A DNA stretch of 64,000 nucleotides from Rahnella bonaserana (GCF_019049675.1 NZ_JAFMOW010000066.1:241615-305614); one strand, 5' to 3'; numbered from the stretch's first letter, positions 43,570 to 52,844 are shown. Program-made: numbers and translations. The notes: generated by a model from the sequence alone, not told the origin.

Positions 43570-45474
43570 TCAGGCAAAAGCCACGATCAGTAATACGGCC
43601 AGTTCGATGAACGCCAGACGACGGCAGAACGCCCCCAGCCAGCCACGGTGCAGGGCTGAAACCAGTGACGCCGGTGTCGCATGGCTGCGCAGACGGTAAA
43701 GCGGGGCAAACATCACGCGCAGCGGCTGGGCGAAACCGGTCGCCGTCACCACCATGTCGGCGGAGTGCGCGTAACCACAGGCCCAGGCGTCGCCCCGTGA
43801 ACGGTTTGGCAGCCGCGCACCACGCAGAGCCACGGCAATAAGCCACGGCACTAACGGCATCGCCAGCAGCAAAATAGCCACCATCGGCGCTGATACCGCA
43901 GACGTCGGCGAGAACGCCATGCCCTGCTGTGCAGCCAGTAAAACGGGGGTGTTCAGTACGGAGGCGGCGACGGCGGAGAACTGCGGAATAATCCAGGGTG
44001 AAGCCACGCCGGAAATCACGCACAGCAACGCCAGCAATACCGTGCTGAGGGTCATGGCGCAGGGTGCCGGCGTGGCTTCTGCCGCCGCCTGACTGCGCGG
44101 TGTGCCAAGGAATGTGACGCCAAAAACTTTGGCAATACACATCAGCGCCAGCGCGCCGGTCAGTGCCAGACCGACCGCCAGCAGCGGCCCCATCAGGCGG
44201 GCGATAAAGACGTGGCTGGCGCTCAACTGGAACAGGGACTGATACAGCAGCCATTCACTGGCGAAACCGTTTAGCGGCGGCAGCGCGGCCATCGACATTA
44301 ATGCGATCAGCATTGCAGCGGCTGTCCACGGCATAAGACGGGCAATGCCGCCGAGTTTTTCCATATCCTTTATGCCGGTCTGCATTTCAATTTCCCCGGC
44401 ACCGAGGAACAGCGCCGTTTTAAACAGCCCGTGGTTGAACAGATGGAACAGACCCGCCAGCAGCGCAAGGGAAGCCAGCACCGGCAGATTGAGCGCCACG
44501 CCGGTCATTGCGCCGCCGACGCCGAGCAATATAATCCCGACGTTTTCCAGCGTGTGATAGGCCAGCAGACGGCGGATATCGTGCTCCATCAGGGCATACA
44601 ACCCGCCGATAAATGCGGTCAGGATCGCCAGAAGCAATACCATCAGGCCCCACCAGAGTGGCGGTGCGCCCAGCAGATCCAGACCGACTTTTACAATGCC
44701 GATAATGCCGATTTTCATCAGCGCAGAAGAAAACAGGGCAGCGGCGTGAGCGGGCGCGCTTGAATGTGACTGCGGTACCCAGGCGTGCAGCGGGATAATC
44801 CCGGCGTACAGTCCGAAACCGGCCAGCGCCAGCAGGAAGGCCACCGATTTAATGACTGGCGTGAACGTCGTGTGGCGCAATACGTCAAAATCCAGACTGC
44901 CGCTGGCGTGATGCAGCAGGGCGAAGGCCAGGATCAGACACAGTGTGCCGAGGCGGCCGGATAAAAACTGATTCAGACCGGCACGGCGGCTTTTCACATC
45001 GTCGGCCTGAACAATCATGAAATAGGCGCACAGCGCAGCCATTTCCATCATCAGGATCAGTTCCACTGCGCTGGCCGACATCGCCGCCGCTGTCAGTGCG
45101 GCCATCAGCAGATTGCACATCAGACCGGTGCGGGCGCGCTTAGGGGCTCTGACATTTGCCAGCCACGCACAGGCGTACAGGCTGCAGATGGCCGCGGTGA
45201 CGGACATCGCCAGCAGGATTAAGGCATTCAGCGCAGTCAGTTCAGCGTGAAAAGGCACCACGGGCAGTACGGTCTGAACCGCCGCACCGCCCTGCAAAAT
45301 CTGTAACGCCGCCACGATAACGCACAGCGCCGCTGCCATGCCGCCCAAACCGGAAATCAGGCTGCTGACTTTCGCCATGGCCGCCAGAAGCCAGCCGCCA
45401 ATGCCGCTCAGCACCCAGATCAGCAGCGCCAGCGCCAGTAACGACGCCGGTTCACCGGTAAATAAAGTCGTCAT
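43570..45474 (-). CDS. hycC: Formate hydrogenlyase membrane subunit HycC
   Basis: Large antiporter-like membrane subunit (NuoL/M/N-like) of formate hydrogenlyase, 634 residues with about fourteen to sixteen helices. The conserved membrane lysine and histidine region appears as GIIPLHAWVPQSHSSAPAHAAALFSSALMKIGIIGIVK near 235-270. HDIRRLLAYHTLENVGIILLG (near 300) and [25 protein letters not shown] (near 350) are typical. Its start codon shares one base with the hycB stop. Coupling to ion translocation is suggested but not proven for this family. Confidence 0.97.
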   Translation of the reverse strand: MTTLFTGEPASLLALALLIWVLSGIGGWLLAAMAKVSSLISGLGGMAAALCVIVAALQILQGGAAVQTVLPVVPFHAELTALNALILLAMSVTAAICSLYACAWLANVRAPKRARTGLMCNLLMAALTAAAMSASAVELILMMEMAALCAYFMIVQADDVKSRRAGLNQFLSGRLGTLCLILAFALLHHASGSLDFDVLRHTTFTPVIKSVAFLLALAGFGLYAGIIPLHAWVPQSHSSAPAHAAALFSSALMKIGIIGIVKVGLDLLGAPPLWWGLMVLLLAILTAFIGGLYALMEHDIRRLLAYHTLENVGIILLGVGGAMTGVALNLPVLASLALLAGLFHLFNHGLFKTALFLGAGEIEMQTGIKDMEKLGGIARLMPWTAAAMLIALMSMAALPPLNGFASEWLLYQSLFQLSASHVFIARLMGPLLAVGLALTGALALMCIAKVFGVTFLGTPRSQAAAEATPAPCAMTLSTVLLALLCVISGVASPWIIPQFSAVAASVLNTPVLLAAQQGMAFSPTSAVSAPMVAILLLAMPLVPWLIAVALRGARLPNRSRGDAWACGYAHSADMVVTATGFAQPLRVMFAPLYRLRSHATPASLVSALHRGWLGAFCRRLAFIELAVLLIVAFA

Positions 45475-46100
45475 TATTTAGCCTCCGTATCAGGGGCGTT
45501 CAGTGAAGTCAGTCCGGCGGGAAAAACGTTCATGGCATTGAGGCGTTTTTGCTGGCTGGAATATTCAGACAGGCTGGCGGTAACCAGTGTGATGGCCTGC
45601 GTCGGACAGGTTTTAATGCACGCCGGACCTTCAGGGCTGAAGCTGCATAAATCGCATTTCACCGCCACGGCGCGAAGCCCCGGTACGCAGTCGAGAAAGG
45701 GGCTGACAGCGCGTGGCGCACGCGGTGCGGGCAGTGCTTTCGAGGTATTGCAGTCACGCGGGATATCGACAGGCGTACTGGCGGAAAACGTAATTGCCCC
45801 GAACGGACAGGCGATGCCGCACAGTTTGCAGCTCACGCACAGGCTCTCGTTAAGATGAATGGCGTCGTTTTCACGGGTGATGGCGTTCACCGGACAGACC
45901 TGCGCGCACGGTGCGTCTTCACACTGGTGGCACATCACCGGCGCGGAATCGAGCCGGTTGCGCATCACCTGCAGGCGGGGCTCGGATTGCAGGCCGTGAA
46001 GCTGGTGCTCCTGCGAGCAACTCGCCATGCAGGTATTGCAGCCGATACAAAGTTTGGGGTCCGCGATCACATACTGATTCATGGCGGCCATATTGCGCAT
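45474..46100 (-). CDS. hycB: Formate hydrogenlyase iron-sulfur subunit HycB
   Basis: Polyferredoxin that carries electrons from FdhF to the hydrogenase arm. It contains four [4Fe-4S] motifs: CIGCNTCMASC, CHQCEDAPCAQVCPVNAI, CVSCKLCGIACPFGAI and CDLCSFSPEGPACIKTCPTQAI. I chose the ATG at 46100 (MRNMAAMNQYVIADPKL), preceded by AAGGAGA, giving 208 residues. The ATG six codons later gives the E. coli-like start MNQYVIAD but has no ribosome site. The codons further upstream lie in the control region. Confidence 0.95.
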   Translation of the reverse strand: MRNMAAMNQYVIADPKLCIGCNTCMASCSQEHQLHGLQSEPRLQVMRNRLDSAPVMCHQCEDAPCAQVCPVNAITRENDAIHLNESLCVSCKLCGIACPFGAITFSASTPVDIPRDCNTSKALPAPRAPRAVSPFLDCVPGLRAVAVKCDLCSFSPEGPACIKTCPTQAITLVTASLSEYSSQQKRLNAMNVFPAGLTSLNAPDTEAK

Positions 46101-46114
46101 GAAGTCTCCTTGGT

Positions 46115-46174
46115 ATTTCGTCAAAGGTGACGAAATCGGCACTTAAATTGACATTTCGACATTTATGTCGGCAT
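46115..46174. promoter_or_regulatory. Candidate FhlA site in the hycA-hycB gap
   Basis: An inverted repeat ATTTCGTC-aaaggt-GACGAAAT (46115-46136) is followed by TGACATTTCGACATTTATG and TCGGCA. The CATTTCG/CGAAATG pattern agrees with what is described for FhlA-binding sites, and a site at this same place between hycA and hycB is reported in E. coli. Confidence 0.55.
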
Positions 46175-46252
46175 TGGAACCGTTAAATACCGGTCAATAT
46201 TGTGGGTGAAAAGATAATTCCCACCTGACCGTAAAATAATGTTTTGGGGTTT

Positions 46253-46729
46253 TTATCCGGCGTGGCGGAGTAATTTTTCTAATTGCGGATGAACCGGCTG
46301 ATTACTGTGCAGGGAATCAAACAGGCACTGATAAATAGCGGAGATTTTATTCAGATAATGTTCCAGCACGGCGTTCTTATCATGGATATCCACCGTGCCA
46401 TCCACGCGGCCATCCTCGCTTAATCTGGCCTGTGCGAAGGCTCTGAAATCCGCTTCCTCCTGGCCTTGCGCCATGTTCAGGCTGTAGAGGATGTCCTGAC
46501 TGTAAAAGTCATCGCCCTGATGGATGCTCACAACAAAATGATTGAACAGCACAAAGCGGATATCCTGTTCTTCCCCGCAGTTAAACTCATGATTTATCTT
46601 TTTATTTGATGTGGTGACGGCCTGGATCAGGCTGTTCTGATAGGTATGCCACTGTGATTTCATCTGGCTGTTTTTGCTGGCGATGTAGTCGGCTTTAGTG
46701 GTCAGTTCGCTGAGAGTGCTCATGTTCAT
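46253..46729 (-). CDS. hycA: Formate hydrogenlyase regulator HycA
   Basis: Negative regulator that counteracts FhlA activation of the formate regulon. The 158 residues align by eye with E. coli HycA (153): LTTKADYIASKNSQMKSQWHTYQNSLIQAV at the N-terminus, IRFVLFNHFVVSIHQGDDFYS in the middle and VLEHYLNKISAIYQCLFDSL near the end. It is the first gene of the hyc operon behind a sigma-54 promoter and is separated from hycB by a 152-bp gap with regulator sites. Confidence 0.93.
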   Translation of the reverse strand: MNMSTLSELTTKADYIASKNSQMKSQWHTYQNSLIQAVTTSNKKINHEFNCGEEQDIRFVLFNHFVVSIHQGDDFYSQDILYSLNMAQGQEEADFRAFAQARLSEDGRVDGTVDIHDKNAVLEHYLNKISAIYQCLFDSLHSNQPVHPQLEKLLRHAG

Positions 46730-46787
46730 TATCCGTTGTTAATTGATATGTCGGGTGACGACGAAAATACGACGCATAACTCTCTGT

Positions 46788-46804
46788 TGGCATAAAGCGT
46801 GCCA
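46788..46804 (-). promoter_or_regulatory. Sigma-54 promoter of the hyc operon
   Basis: On the minus strand TGGCACG-CTTT-ATGCC has GG and GC 10 bp apart, as required for sigma-54. The element is nearly palindromic (TGGCATAAAGCGTGCCA), so both strands show the -24/-12 geometry. It lies 59 bp before the hycA start. Confidence 0.8.
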
Positions 46805-46887
46805 GTTTCTGATTTATTCTGATAAATGCTTTTGAATTAACGGGTTGGATAAGTTTCGGCTTTCGTTATGTGTCAGAGGAGGAAATA

Positions 46888-46927
46888 AATGACATGTCGA
46901 TGACACCTTATTTCGACAATTATGACG
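46888..46927. promoter_or_regulatory. Candidate FhlA sites between hyc and hyp
   Basis: TGACATGTCGATGACA (46890-46905) and TTTCGACAATTATGAC (46911-46926) stand side by side. They lie about 85-115 bp upstream of both sigma-54 promoters, a usual distance for an enhancer-binding protein. Confidence 0.5.
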
Positions 46928-46999
46928 GGCGGCGACCGTTTATTTCTCCACATCATTAAATGAGCGATTTTTTGCATAAAAGCCAGGTGTCGAAATTTC

Positions 47000-47015
47000 T
47001 GGCACTAATATTGCA
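47000..47015 (+). promoter_or_regulatory. Sigma-54 promoter of hypABCDE-fhlA
   Basis: TGGCAC-taata-TTGCA is a full match to the -24/-12 consensus with correct spacing, 36 bp before the hypA start. Confidence 0.9.
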
Positions 47016-47051
47016 AACTCTCTTAATTGTTCTCCTGAGGGAGGGGAAATA

Positions 47052-47396
47052 ATGCACGAAATAACGTTATGCCAGAATGCCGTGGAAATAATGCAGCAGT
47101 TCGGACGGCAACATAATGCGCAAAAAATTACGGCGGTGTGGATGGAAATCGGCGCGTTTTCCTGCGTCGAGCCGGAGGCTGTGCAGTTTTGTTTTGAGCT
47201 GGCGTGTCGCGAAACGCTGGCGCAGGGATGTCAATTGCATCTGGACACACCGGCAGCAGAAAGCTGGTGCCGCACCTGTCAGCAGGATATCGCGCTGATC
47301 AGCCCAAACGTGCTGATTTGCCCGCAGTGTGGCGGACGCGATTTGCGGGTGATTGCCGGTGACGGCATGAAAATTAAACGTATCGAAATCGAATAA
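47052..47396 (+). CDS. hypA: Hydrogenase nickel chaperone HypA
   Basis: Zinc- and nickel-binding chaperone that helps HypB insert nickel into HycE. The 114 residues begin MHEITL with the nickel-binding His2. The zinc site is formed by CRTC and CPQC in [25 protein letters not shown]. It is the first gene of hypABCDE-fhlA, and hypB begins 29 bp later. Confidence 0.97.
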   Translation: MHEITLCQNAVEIMQQFGRQHNAQKITAVWMEIGAFSCVEPEAVQFCFELACRETLAQGCQLHLDTPAAESWCRTCQQDIALISPNVLICPQCGGRDLRVIAGDGMKIKRIEIE

Positions 47397-47425
47397 CGGG
47401 CGTTTGTTTGCCCGGGGAGAAAGCT

Positions 47426-48214
47426 ATGTGCAGTACCTGTGGTTGTGCCAGCGGCGAACTTCGTATTGAAGGCGTCATTAGCGAACACGCTCATCATTCT
47501 CATGACCCTTCACACGATCATCATCACGATCATTCCCATTCCCACGGTCTGCCGTTTGCAGCGCGTCGTCTGGTGGATATCGAAATGGATGTGCTGGCGA
47601 AGAACAATCATATTGCCGCCCACAACCGCGAGCACTTTGCTGAGGCGGGGATTCTGGCGTTGAATCTGGTGTCCAGTCCCGGTTCCGGAAAAACCACCTT
47701 ACTGACCAGCACCCTGACCCGGCTGGCACCCTATTTCGACTGCGCGGTAATTGAAGGCGATCAGCAAACCACCAACGACGCCGACCGGATCCGCGCCACC
47801 GGCGTTCCGGCCATTCAGGTTAATACCGGTAAAGGCTGTCATCTGGACGCGCAAATGGTTCACGATGCGCTGCATCATTTATCGCCAAACAACAACAGTC
47901 TGTTATTTATCGAAAATGTCGGCAATCTGGTGTGTCCTGCCAGTTTTGATCTCGGCGAACTGCACAAAGTCGCGGTGCTTTCCGTGACCGAAGGCGAAGA
48001 CAAACCGCTGAAATATCCGCATATGTTTGCCGCTTCCCGCCTGATGATCCTCAACAAAATCGATTTGCTGCCTTACGTCAGTTTTGACGTTGAGACCTGT
48101 ATCGCCAATGCACGTCAGGTGAATCCACAGATTGAAGTGATTCAGCTTTCCGCTACCACGGGCGAAGGCATGGATCAGTGGCTGCTCTGGCTGGAGCAGC
48201 AACGATGTGCATAG
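47426..48214 (+). CDS. hypB: Hydrogenase nickel-insertion GTPase HypB
   Basis: SIMIBI-class GTPase that drives nickel insertion. I chose the ATG at 47426 ([10 protein letters not shown]), preceded by GGGGAGA, giving 262 residues. The N-terminal Cys cluster CSTCGC is a high-affinity nickel site. It is followed by a histidine-rich stretch ([20 protein letters not shown]) that can store nickel. GTPase motifs are [11 protein letters not shown] (P-loop), EGDQQT and NKIDLL. GKGCHLD supplies the metal ligands. It overlaps hypC by 10 nt. Confidence 0.97.
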   Translation: MCSTCGCASGELRIEGVISEHAHHSHDPSHDHHHDHSHSHGLPFAARRLVDIEMDVLAKNNHIAAHNREHFAEAGILALNLVSSPGSGKTTLLTSTLTRLAPYFDCAVIEGDQQTTNDADRIRATGVPAIQVNTGKGCHLDAQMVHDALHHLSPNNNSLLFIENVGNLVCPASFDLGELHKVAVLSVTEGEDKPLKYPHMFAASRLMILNKIDLLPYVSFDVETCIANARQVNPQIEVIQLSATTGEGMDQWLLWLEQQRCA

Positions 48215-48483
48215 GCATTCCGGGACAAATTGTCGCGTTGCATGAAACTCAGCCCGATCACGCCTGGGCACAGGTATGCGGATTGCGCCGCGAGGTCAAT
48301 ATCGCGCTGGTGTGTGAGGGTGAACGCGACGCGCTGATCGGCTGCTGGGTATTAATCCACGTCGGTTTTGCCCTGAGCAGGCTTGATGAGCAGGAAGCGC
48401 TGGATACTCTGGCCGCGCTGCATGCGATGGAAGAAGTGGAAGCCGACGTCGCATTATTTTTGGGTGCAGGAGAATCAAGATAA
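48205..48483 (+). CDS. hypC: Hydrogenase maturation chaperone HypC
   Basis: Small chaperone that carries the Fe(CN)2CO unit with HypD to the large subunit. The 92 residues start [10 protein letters not shown], with the essential Cys2. I chose the ATG at 48205, which overlaps the hypB stop by 10 nt. The stop overlaps the hypD start by one base (TAATG). Only one HypC-type gene is present, and no HybG-like second copy was found. Confidence 0.96.
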   Translation: MCIGIPGQIVALHETQPDHAWAQVCGLRREVNIALVCEGERDALIGCWVLIHVGFALSRLDEQEALDTLAALHAMEEVEADVALFLGAGESR

Positions 48484-49640
48484 TGCGTTTTGTTGATGAG
48501 TTTCGGGATCCGAAACTGGCGAAGACATTAATCCAGCGCCTGCATCAGCGGGCGGCACATCTGCCTTACAGCGCAGAGAAGCCGATGCAAATAATGGAAG
48601 TGTGCGGCGGTCATACCCATGCCATTTTCAAGTTCGGACTGGATAAACTGCTGCCCCCGCAACTGGAGTTTATCCACGGTCCGGGGTGTCCGGTGTGCGT
48701 GCTGCCAATGGGGCGTATTGATGCCTGCTGTGAAATCGCGGCGCATGACGGCGTGATTTTTTGCACTTTTGGCGATGCGTTGCGCGTGCCGGGAAAACAG
48801 GGTTCGCTGTTGCAGGCACGCGAGCGCGGCGCGGACGTGCGGGTGGTTTATTCCCCGCTGGATGCGCTGAAGCTGGCACGTGAAAATCCGCAGTCACAGG
48901 TCGTGTTTTTTGCGCTCGGTTTTGAAACCACGCTGCCGGTGACCGCGGTCACGCTGCAACAGGCGCGGCGGGAAGGCCTGAATAATTTCACCGTCTTCTG
49001 CCAGCACATCAGCCTGATGCCCACGTTGCGCAGCCTCCTGCAACAGGACGATGTTCGCATCGACGCCTTTCTGGCACCCGGTCATGTCAGCATGGTGACC
49101 GGCACGGCGCCGTATCATTTCATCAATGAAGAATTCGGTAAGCCGCTGGTGATCAGCGGTTTCGAGCCGCTGGATATGCTGCAAAGCGTACTGATGCTGG
49201 TGGAACAAGTTTGCGAGGCATCGTGTAAAACAGAGAACCAGTACCGGCGTGTCGTGCCGCAAGAGGGTAATCTGCTGGCACAGGAAGCGATACGCGAGGT
49301 GTTCCGGCTTTCCGGTAGCAGCGAATGGCGCGGGCTGGGGGTTATCGAAGAATCCGGTATTTCCCTGAGCCGGGCTTACGCAACGTTTGATGCGGAGATT
49401 CGCTTTCGACCGCAGGCGCAGCCGGTGGCGGATGATCCGCGTTCCCGTTGTGGCGAGGTGCTTACCGGCCGTTGCAAGCCGCATGAATGCCCGCTGTTTG
49501 GTACCGGTTGTACGCCGCACAACGCGTTCGGTGCGCTGATGGTGTCATCCGAAGGCGCCTGTGCCGCGTGGTATCAGTACCGGCATCAGGAAAGCGCAGC
49601 ACAAGAAAGAACAACAGAAGGTGTGGGACAGGATGAGTGA
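48483..49640 (+). CDS. hypD: Hydrogenase Fe-cofactor assembly protein HypD
   Basis: Fe-S scaffold on which the Fe(CN)2CO group is built. The 385 residues include MEVCGGHTHAIFKFG (Cys near 39), GPGCPVCVLPMGRID (Cys pair near 67), FFALGFETTLP, PGHVSMVTG, and the C-terminal cluster motif RCGEVLTGRCKPHECPLFGTGCTP. It is slightly longer than E. coli HypD (373) at the C-terminus, with a Gln/Glu-rich tail. It overlaps hypE by 8 nt. Confidence 0.97.
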   Translation: MRFVDEFRDPKLAKTLIQRLHQRAAHLPYSAEKPMQIMEVCGGHTHAIFKFGLDKLLPPQLEFIHGPGCPVCVLPMGRIDACCEIAAHDGVIFCTFGDALRVPGKQGSLLQARERGADVRVVYSPLDALKLARENPQSQVVFFALGFETTLPVTAVTLQQARREGLNNFTVFCQHISLMPTLRSLLQQDDVRIDAFLAPGHVSMVTGTAPYHFINEEFGKPLVISGFEPLDMLQSVLMLVEQVCEASCKTENQYRRVVPQEGNLLAQEAIREVFRLSGSSEWRGLGVIEESGISLSRAYATFDAEIRFRPQAQPVADDPRSRCGEVLTGRCKPHECPLFGTGCTPHNAFGALMVSSEGACAAWYQYRHQESAAQERTTEGVGQDE

Positions 49641-50655
49641 GCATAAAGAAGTCGTCACCATGGCGCACGGCAGCGGCGGGCGGGCGATGCAGCAGATGAT
49701 CGAACGGCTGTTCCTCAGCGCTTTCGATAACCCGTGGCTCAGCGAGCGCGAAGATGCGGCGCGATTATCCATTGCCAGCCTGAGTGCGCAGGGCGACCGG
49801 CTGGCGTTTACCACCGACAGCTATGTCATCGATCCGGTGTTTTTCCCCGGCGGTAACATCGGCAAGCTGGCGGTGTGCGGAACCGCGAATGATCTGGCCG
49901 TCAGTGGTGCAACACCGGCATATCTTTCCTGCGGATTTATTCTCGAAGAAGGCCTGCCGCTGGAAGACTTGCACAAGATCGTGAATGCGATGGCGCAGAC
50001 CGCACGTGAGGCGGGAATTGCCATTGTCACCGGCGATACTAAAGTGGTGCAGCGCGGCGCGGCGGACAAGATTTTTATTAATACGGCGGGGATCGGCGTG
50101 ATCTCAGGGGATGTTCACTGGGCTGCCAGCCACATTCAGGCCGGAGACAAAGTGATCGTCAGCGGCACGCTGGGCGATCACGGTGCCACGATCCTTAATC
50201 TTCGCGAACAGTTGGGAATGACGCTGGAGGTGGAAAGCGACTGTGCCGTGCTGGCGCCGATGATCGCTCCGCTACGCGCACTTTCGGGTGTACGTGCGTT
50301 GCGCGACGCCACGCGGGGCGGGGTGAATGCGATCCTTCATGAATTCAGCGCCGCCAGCGGGTTCGGGATTTGCATCGACGAAACGGCTATTCCGGTGAAA
50401 CCGGCGGTACGCGGAATTTGCGAACTGCTCGGGCTGGAGCCGCTCAATTTCGCCAACGAGGGAAAACTGGTGGTGGTGGTGTCGGCGCAGGAAGAAAACG
50501 CGGTGCTGAAAATATTGCGCAGCCACCCGCTGGGTGCCGATGCCGCGACGATAGGTGAAGTAACAGAAAATCGGCAGGTGTGTCTGCGCGGTGCGCTGGG
50601 GGTTTCACGCCAGTTAATGTTGCCTCATGCGGAGCCATTACCCCGCATTTGTTGA
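49633..50655 (+). CDS. hypE: Hydrogenase maturation dehydratase HypE
   Basis: Converts the C-terminal thiocarbamate made by HypF into a thiocyanate that donates CN to iron. I chose the ATG at 49633 (MSEHKEVVTMAHGSGG), overlapping the hypD end, giving 340 residues. The PurM-like ATP-binding fold is seen in AHGSGGRAM, FTTDSYVIDPVFFPGGNIGKLAVCGTANDLAVSG and TGDTKVVQRG. The protein ends in PRIC, whose terminal cysteine is the modified residue. fhlA follows. Confidence 0.97.
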   Translation: MSEHKEVVTMAHGSGGRAMQQMIERLFLSAFDNPWLSEREDAARLSIASLSAQGDRLAFTTDSYVIDPVFFPGGNIGKLAVCGTANDLAVSGATPAYLSCGFILEEGLPLEDLHKIVNAMAQTAREAGIAIVTGDTKVVQRGAADKIFINTAGIGVISGDVHWAASHIQAGDKVIVSGTLGDHGATILNLREQLGMTLEVESDCAVLAPMIAPLRALSGVRALRDATRGGVNAILHEFSAASGFGICIDETAIPVKPAVRGICELLGLEPLNFANEGKLVVVVSAQEENAVLKILRSHPLGADAATIGEVTENRQVCLRGALGVSRQLMLPHAEPLPRIC

Positions 50656-50699
50656 TCTCGTCAGGGGAGCGCGCCGCCATGAAGGCGTAAACTTTCTTT

Positions 50700-52844
50700 A
50701 TGGTTACTTCAAAACGCTTTGAATCAAAAGCCAGAGTTAACGCTATGCAGAGTGCAACAATGAGCACGACCAAACATAAAGGATTGCTGGAACTGACGCG
50801 CACACTGCTGCTGCAACAGACGATGACATCGCTGCTGGAAACGCTCACGCAGGTGGTGCAGAGTGCCGGTATTGCGGACGCCGTGACGCTGGTGTTGTTC
50901 GACAGTAACAGCGAGCGGGTCAGTTTTTATGGTATCGATCCCCATCATCAGCCGGTCAGCTATGAAGATGAAACGCTGCTGGCGACCGGTCCGGTGCATG
51001 CCCTGCTGAATAACCCGAAAACTCAGGTCTGGCGCAGCGATGCTTTGCATCTGCGTTATCCGCAATTAAGCGCACTGAATCTGTATCCGCCGTTCACCGG
51101 ATATTGTCTGGTGCCTTTGCTGGCTTCTTCCGGTTTGCTGGGGGGCTGTGAGTTTATCCGCCAGAATGCAACACCGTTCAGCGAAGAAGACAAAAACGGT
51201 TTGTATGAACTTTGTATGCTGGCTGCCATTGCGGTTGAACAAATCCAGCTGCGTGAAAATGCGCTGTTTCAGCAGTCTCAGCTGCGCCACGAGCGCGACG
51301 ATTTCCGCATTCTGGTGGATATCACTAACGCGGTTCTCTCAAAGCTGGATCTTGATGAGCTGACCGGTGAAATTGCCAAAACTATCCATCATTTTTTCCA
51401 CATCAATGCCATCAGCATTGTGCTGTGCGATGCGGACAAAGACAGCGAACAGGCCAGTGTTTACGCCACGCATTATGTTCAAACTCACGTTGCGGAACGC
51501 GAACAGTCGCGCATGACCCTGAGCGGTTCCCTTGAGCAGCAGGTGATGAAAAGCGGTGAAATGCTGCTGACCAATGTACGGCCTTCGGAAGAATGTGAGA
51601 GCGATGAGAGCACGCTGTTCCAGCTGCTGTGGCGTGATCAGACCAAAACTCTGTGCATCCTGCCGTTACGTTTTGGTCATAAAACGCTGGGGGTGCTGAA
51701 ACTGGCGCAGTGTCAGCCGGATAATTTCAATACTGCGAATTTGCATGTTTTACAGCAAATTGCCGAACGTATTGCGATTGCGGTAGATAACGCGCTGGCT
51801 TATCAGGAAATCAAAAGCCTGAAGGAAAAACTGCAGCACGAAAACCTGTATCTTACCGAGCAGATCAACAGCAATAACCCGGATTTCAGCGACATTGTCG
51901 GGCGCAGTCCTTCCATGTCTGCGGTGCTGAAGCAGGTCGAGATTGTGGCGAAAAGCGACTGCTCGGTACTGATACTCGGTGAAACCGGCACCGGCAAGGA
52001 ACTGATCGCCCGCGCTATTCATAATCTGGGCGATCGCCGTGAGCAGCGCATGGTGAAAATGAACTGTGCAGCGATGCCGGCTGGCCTGATGGAAAGCGAT
52101 CTCTTCGGTCATGAAAAAGGCTCTTTCACCGGCGCTACGGCGCAGCGCATGGGGCGTTTCGAACTGGCGGACAAAGGCACGTTATTCCTCGATGAAGTGG
52201 GTGAAATCCCGATTGAACTGCAACCCAAGTTGCTGCGTATTTTGCAGGAACAGGAGTTTGAGCGCGTCGGCGGCAATAAACTGATTTCAGTGGATGTGCG
52301 GATGATTGCGGCGACTAACCGCGACCTGCGCCAGATGGTGGCCGACAAAGAATTTCGCAGTGACTTGTATTACCGGCTGAACGTGTTCCCGATAGTCATT
52401 CCACCGCTGCGTGAGCGTCCGGAAGATATTCCGCAGCTGGTGAAATTCCTCACCTATAAAATCGCCAAACGCATGAAGCGCACCATCGACAGTATTCCCG
52501 CCGAAACCCTGCGACTGCTGAGCCGTATGCCCTGGCCGGGCAACGTGCGCGAGCTGGAAAATGTCATTGAGCGGGCGGTATTGCTGACGCGCGGAACGGT
52601 GCTGGATTTGCAACTTCCCGAGCTGAATTATCCGTTACCGATGGCACCCGTGGTCGCCTCTCCTGTCCGCGAAAGCGCGCCCGCCCCGCAGCTGTGTGAA
52701 GACGACGAGCGGGAACGCATTCTGCAGGTGCTGAAAGAAACCAACGGTGTGGTCGCCGGACCCCGTGGCGCGGCACAGCGGCTGGGATTAAAACGCACCA
52801 CGTTGTTATCGCGGATGAAAAAACTGGGGATTACCGCGCATTGA
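50700..52844 (+). CDS. fhlA: Formate hydrogenlyase transcriptional activator FhlA
   Basis: Sigma-54 enhancer-binding activator that responds directly to formate. The longest frame gives 714 residues (E. coli 692). ATGs at 50745 and 50760 are possible starts, the last being closest to the family N-terminus, and none has a strong ribosome site. Two GAF-type regulatory domains span about 30-190 and 205-380. The AAA+ domain holds Walker A GETGTGKE, the sigma-54 contact loop as GSFTGA instead of GAFTGA, and Walker B LFLDEVGE. A Fis-type helix-turn-helix ends the protein (GAAQRLGLKRTTLLSRMKKLGI). It is the last gene of the hyp operon. Confidence 0.96.
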   Translation: MVTSKRFESKARVNAMQSATMSTTKHKGLLELTRTLLLQQTMTSLLETLTQVVQSAGIADAVTLVLFDSNSERVSFYGIDPHHQPVSYEDETLLATGPVHALLNNPKTQVWRSDALHLRYPQLSALNLYPPFTGYCLVPLLASSGLLGGCEFIRQNATPFSEEDKNGLYELCMLAAIAVEQIQLRENALFQQSQLRHERDDFRILVDITNAVLSKLDLDELTGEIAKTIHHFFHINAISIVLCDADKDSEQASVYATHYVQTHVAEREQSRMTLSGSLEQQVMKSGEMLLTNVRPSEECESDESTLFQLLWRDQTKTLCILPLRFGHKTLGVLKLAQCQPDNFNTANLHVLQQIAERIAIAVDNALAYQEIKSLKEKLQHENLYLTEQINSNNPDFSDIVGRSPSMSAVLKQVEIVAKSDCSVLILGETGTGKELIARAIHNLGDRREQRMVKMNCAAMPAGLMESDLFGHEKGSFTGATAQRMGRFELADKGTLFLDEVGEIPIELQPKLLRILQEQEFERVGGNKLISVDVRMIAATNRDLRQMVADKEFRSDLYYRLNVFPIVIPPLRERPEDIPQLVKFLTYKIAKRMKRTIDSIPAETLRLLSRMPWPGNVRELENVIERAVLLTRGTVLDLQLPELNYPLPMAPVVASPVRESAPAPQLCEDDERERILQVLKETNGVVAGPRGAAQRLGLKRTTLLSRMKKLGITAH

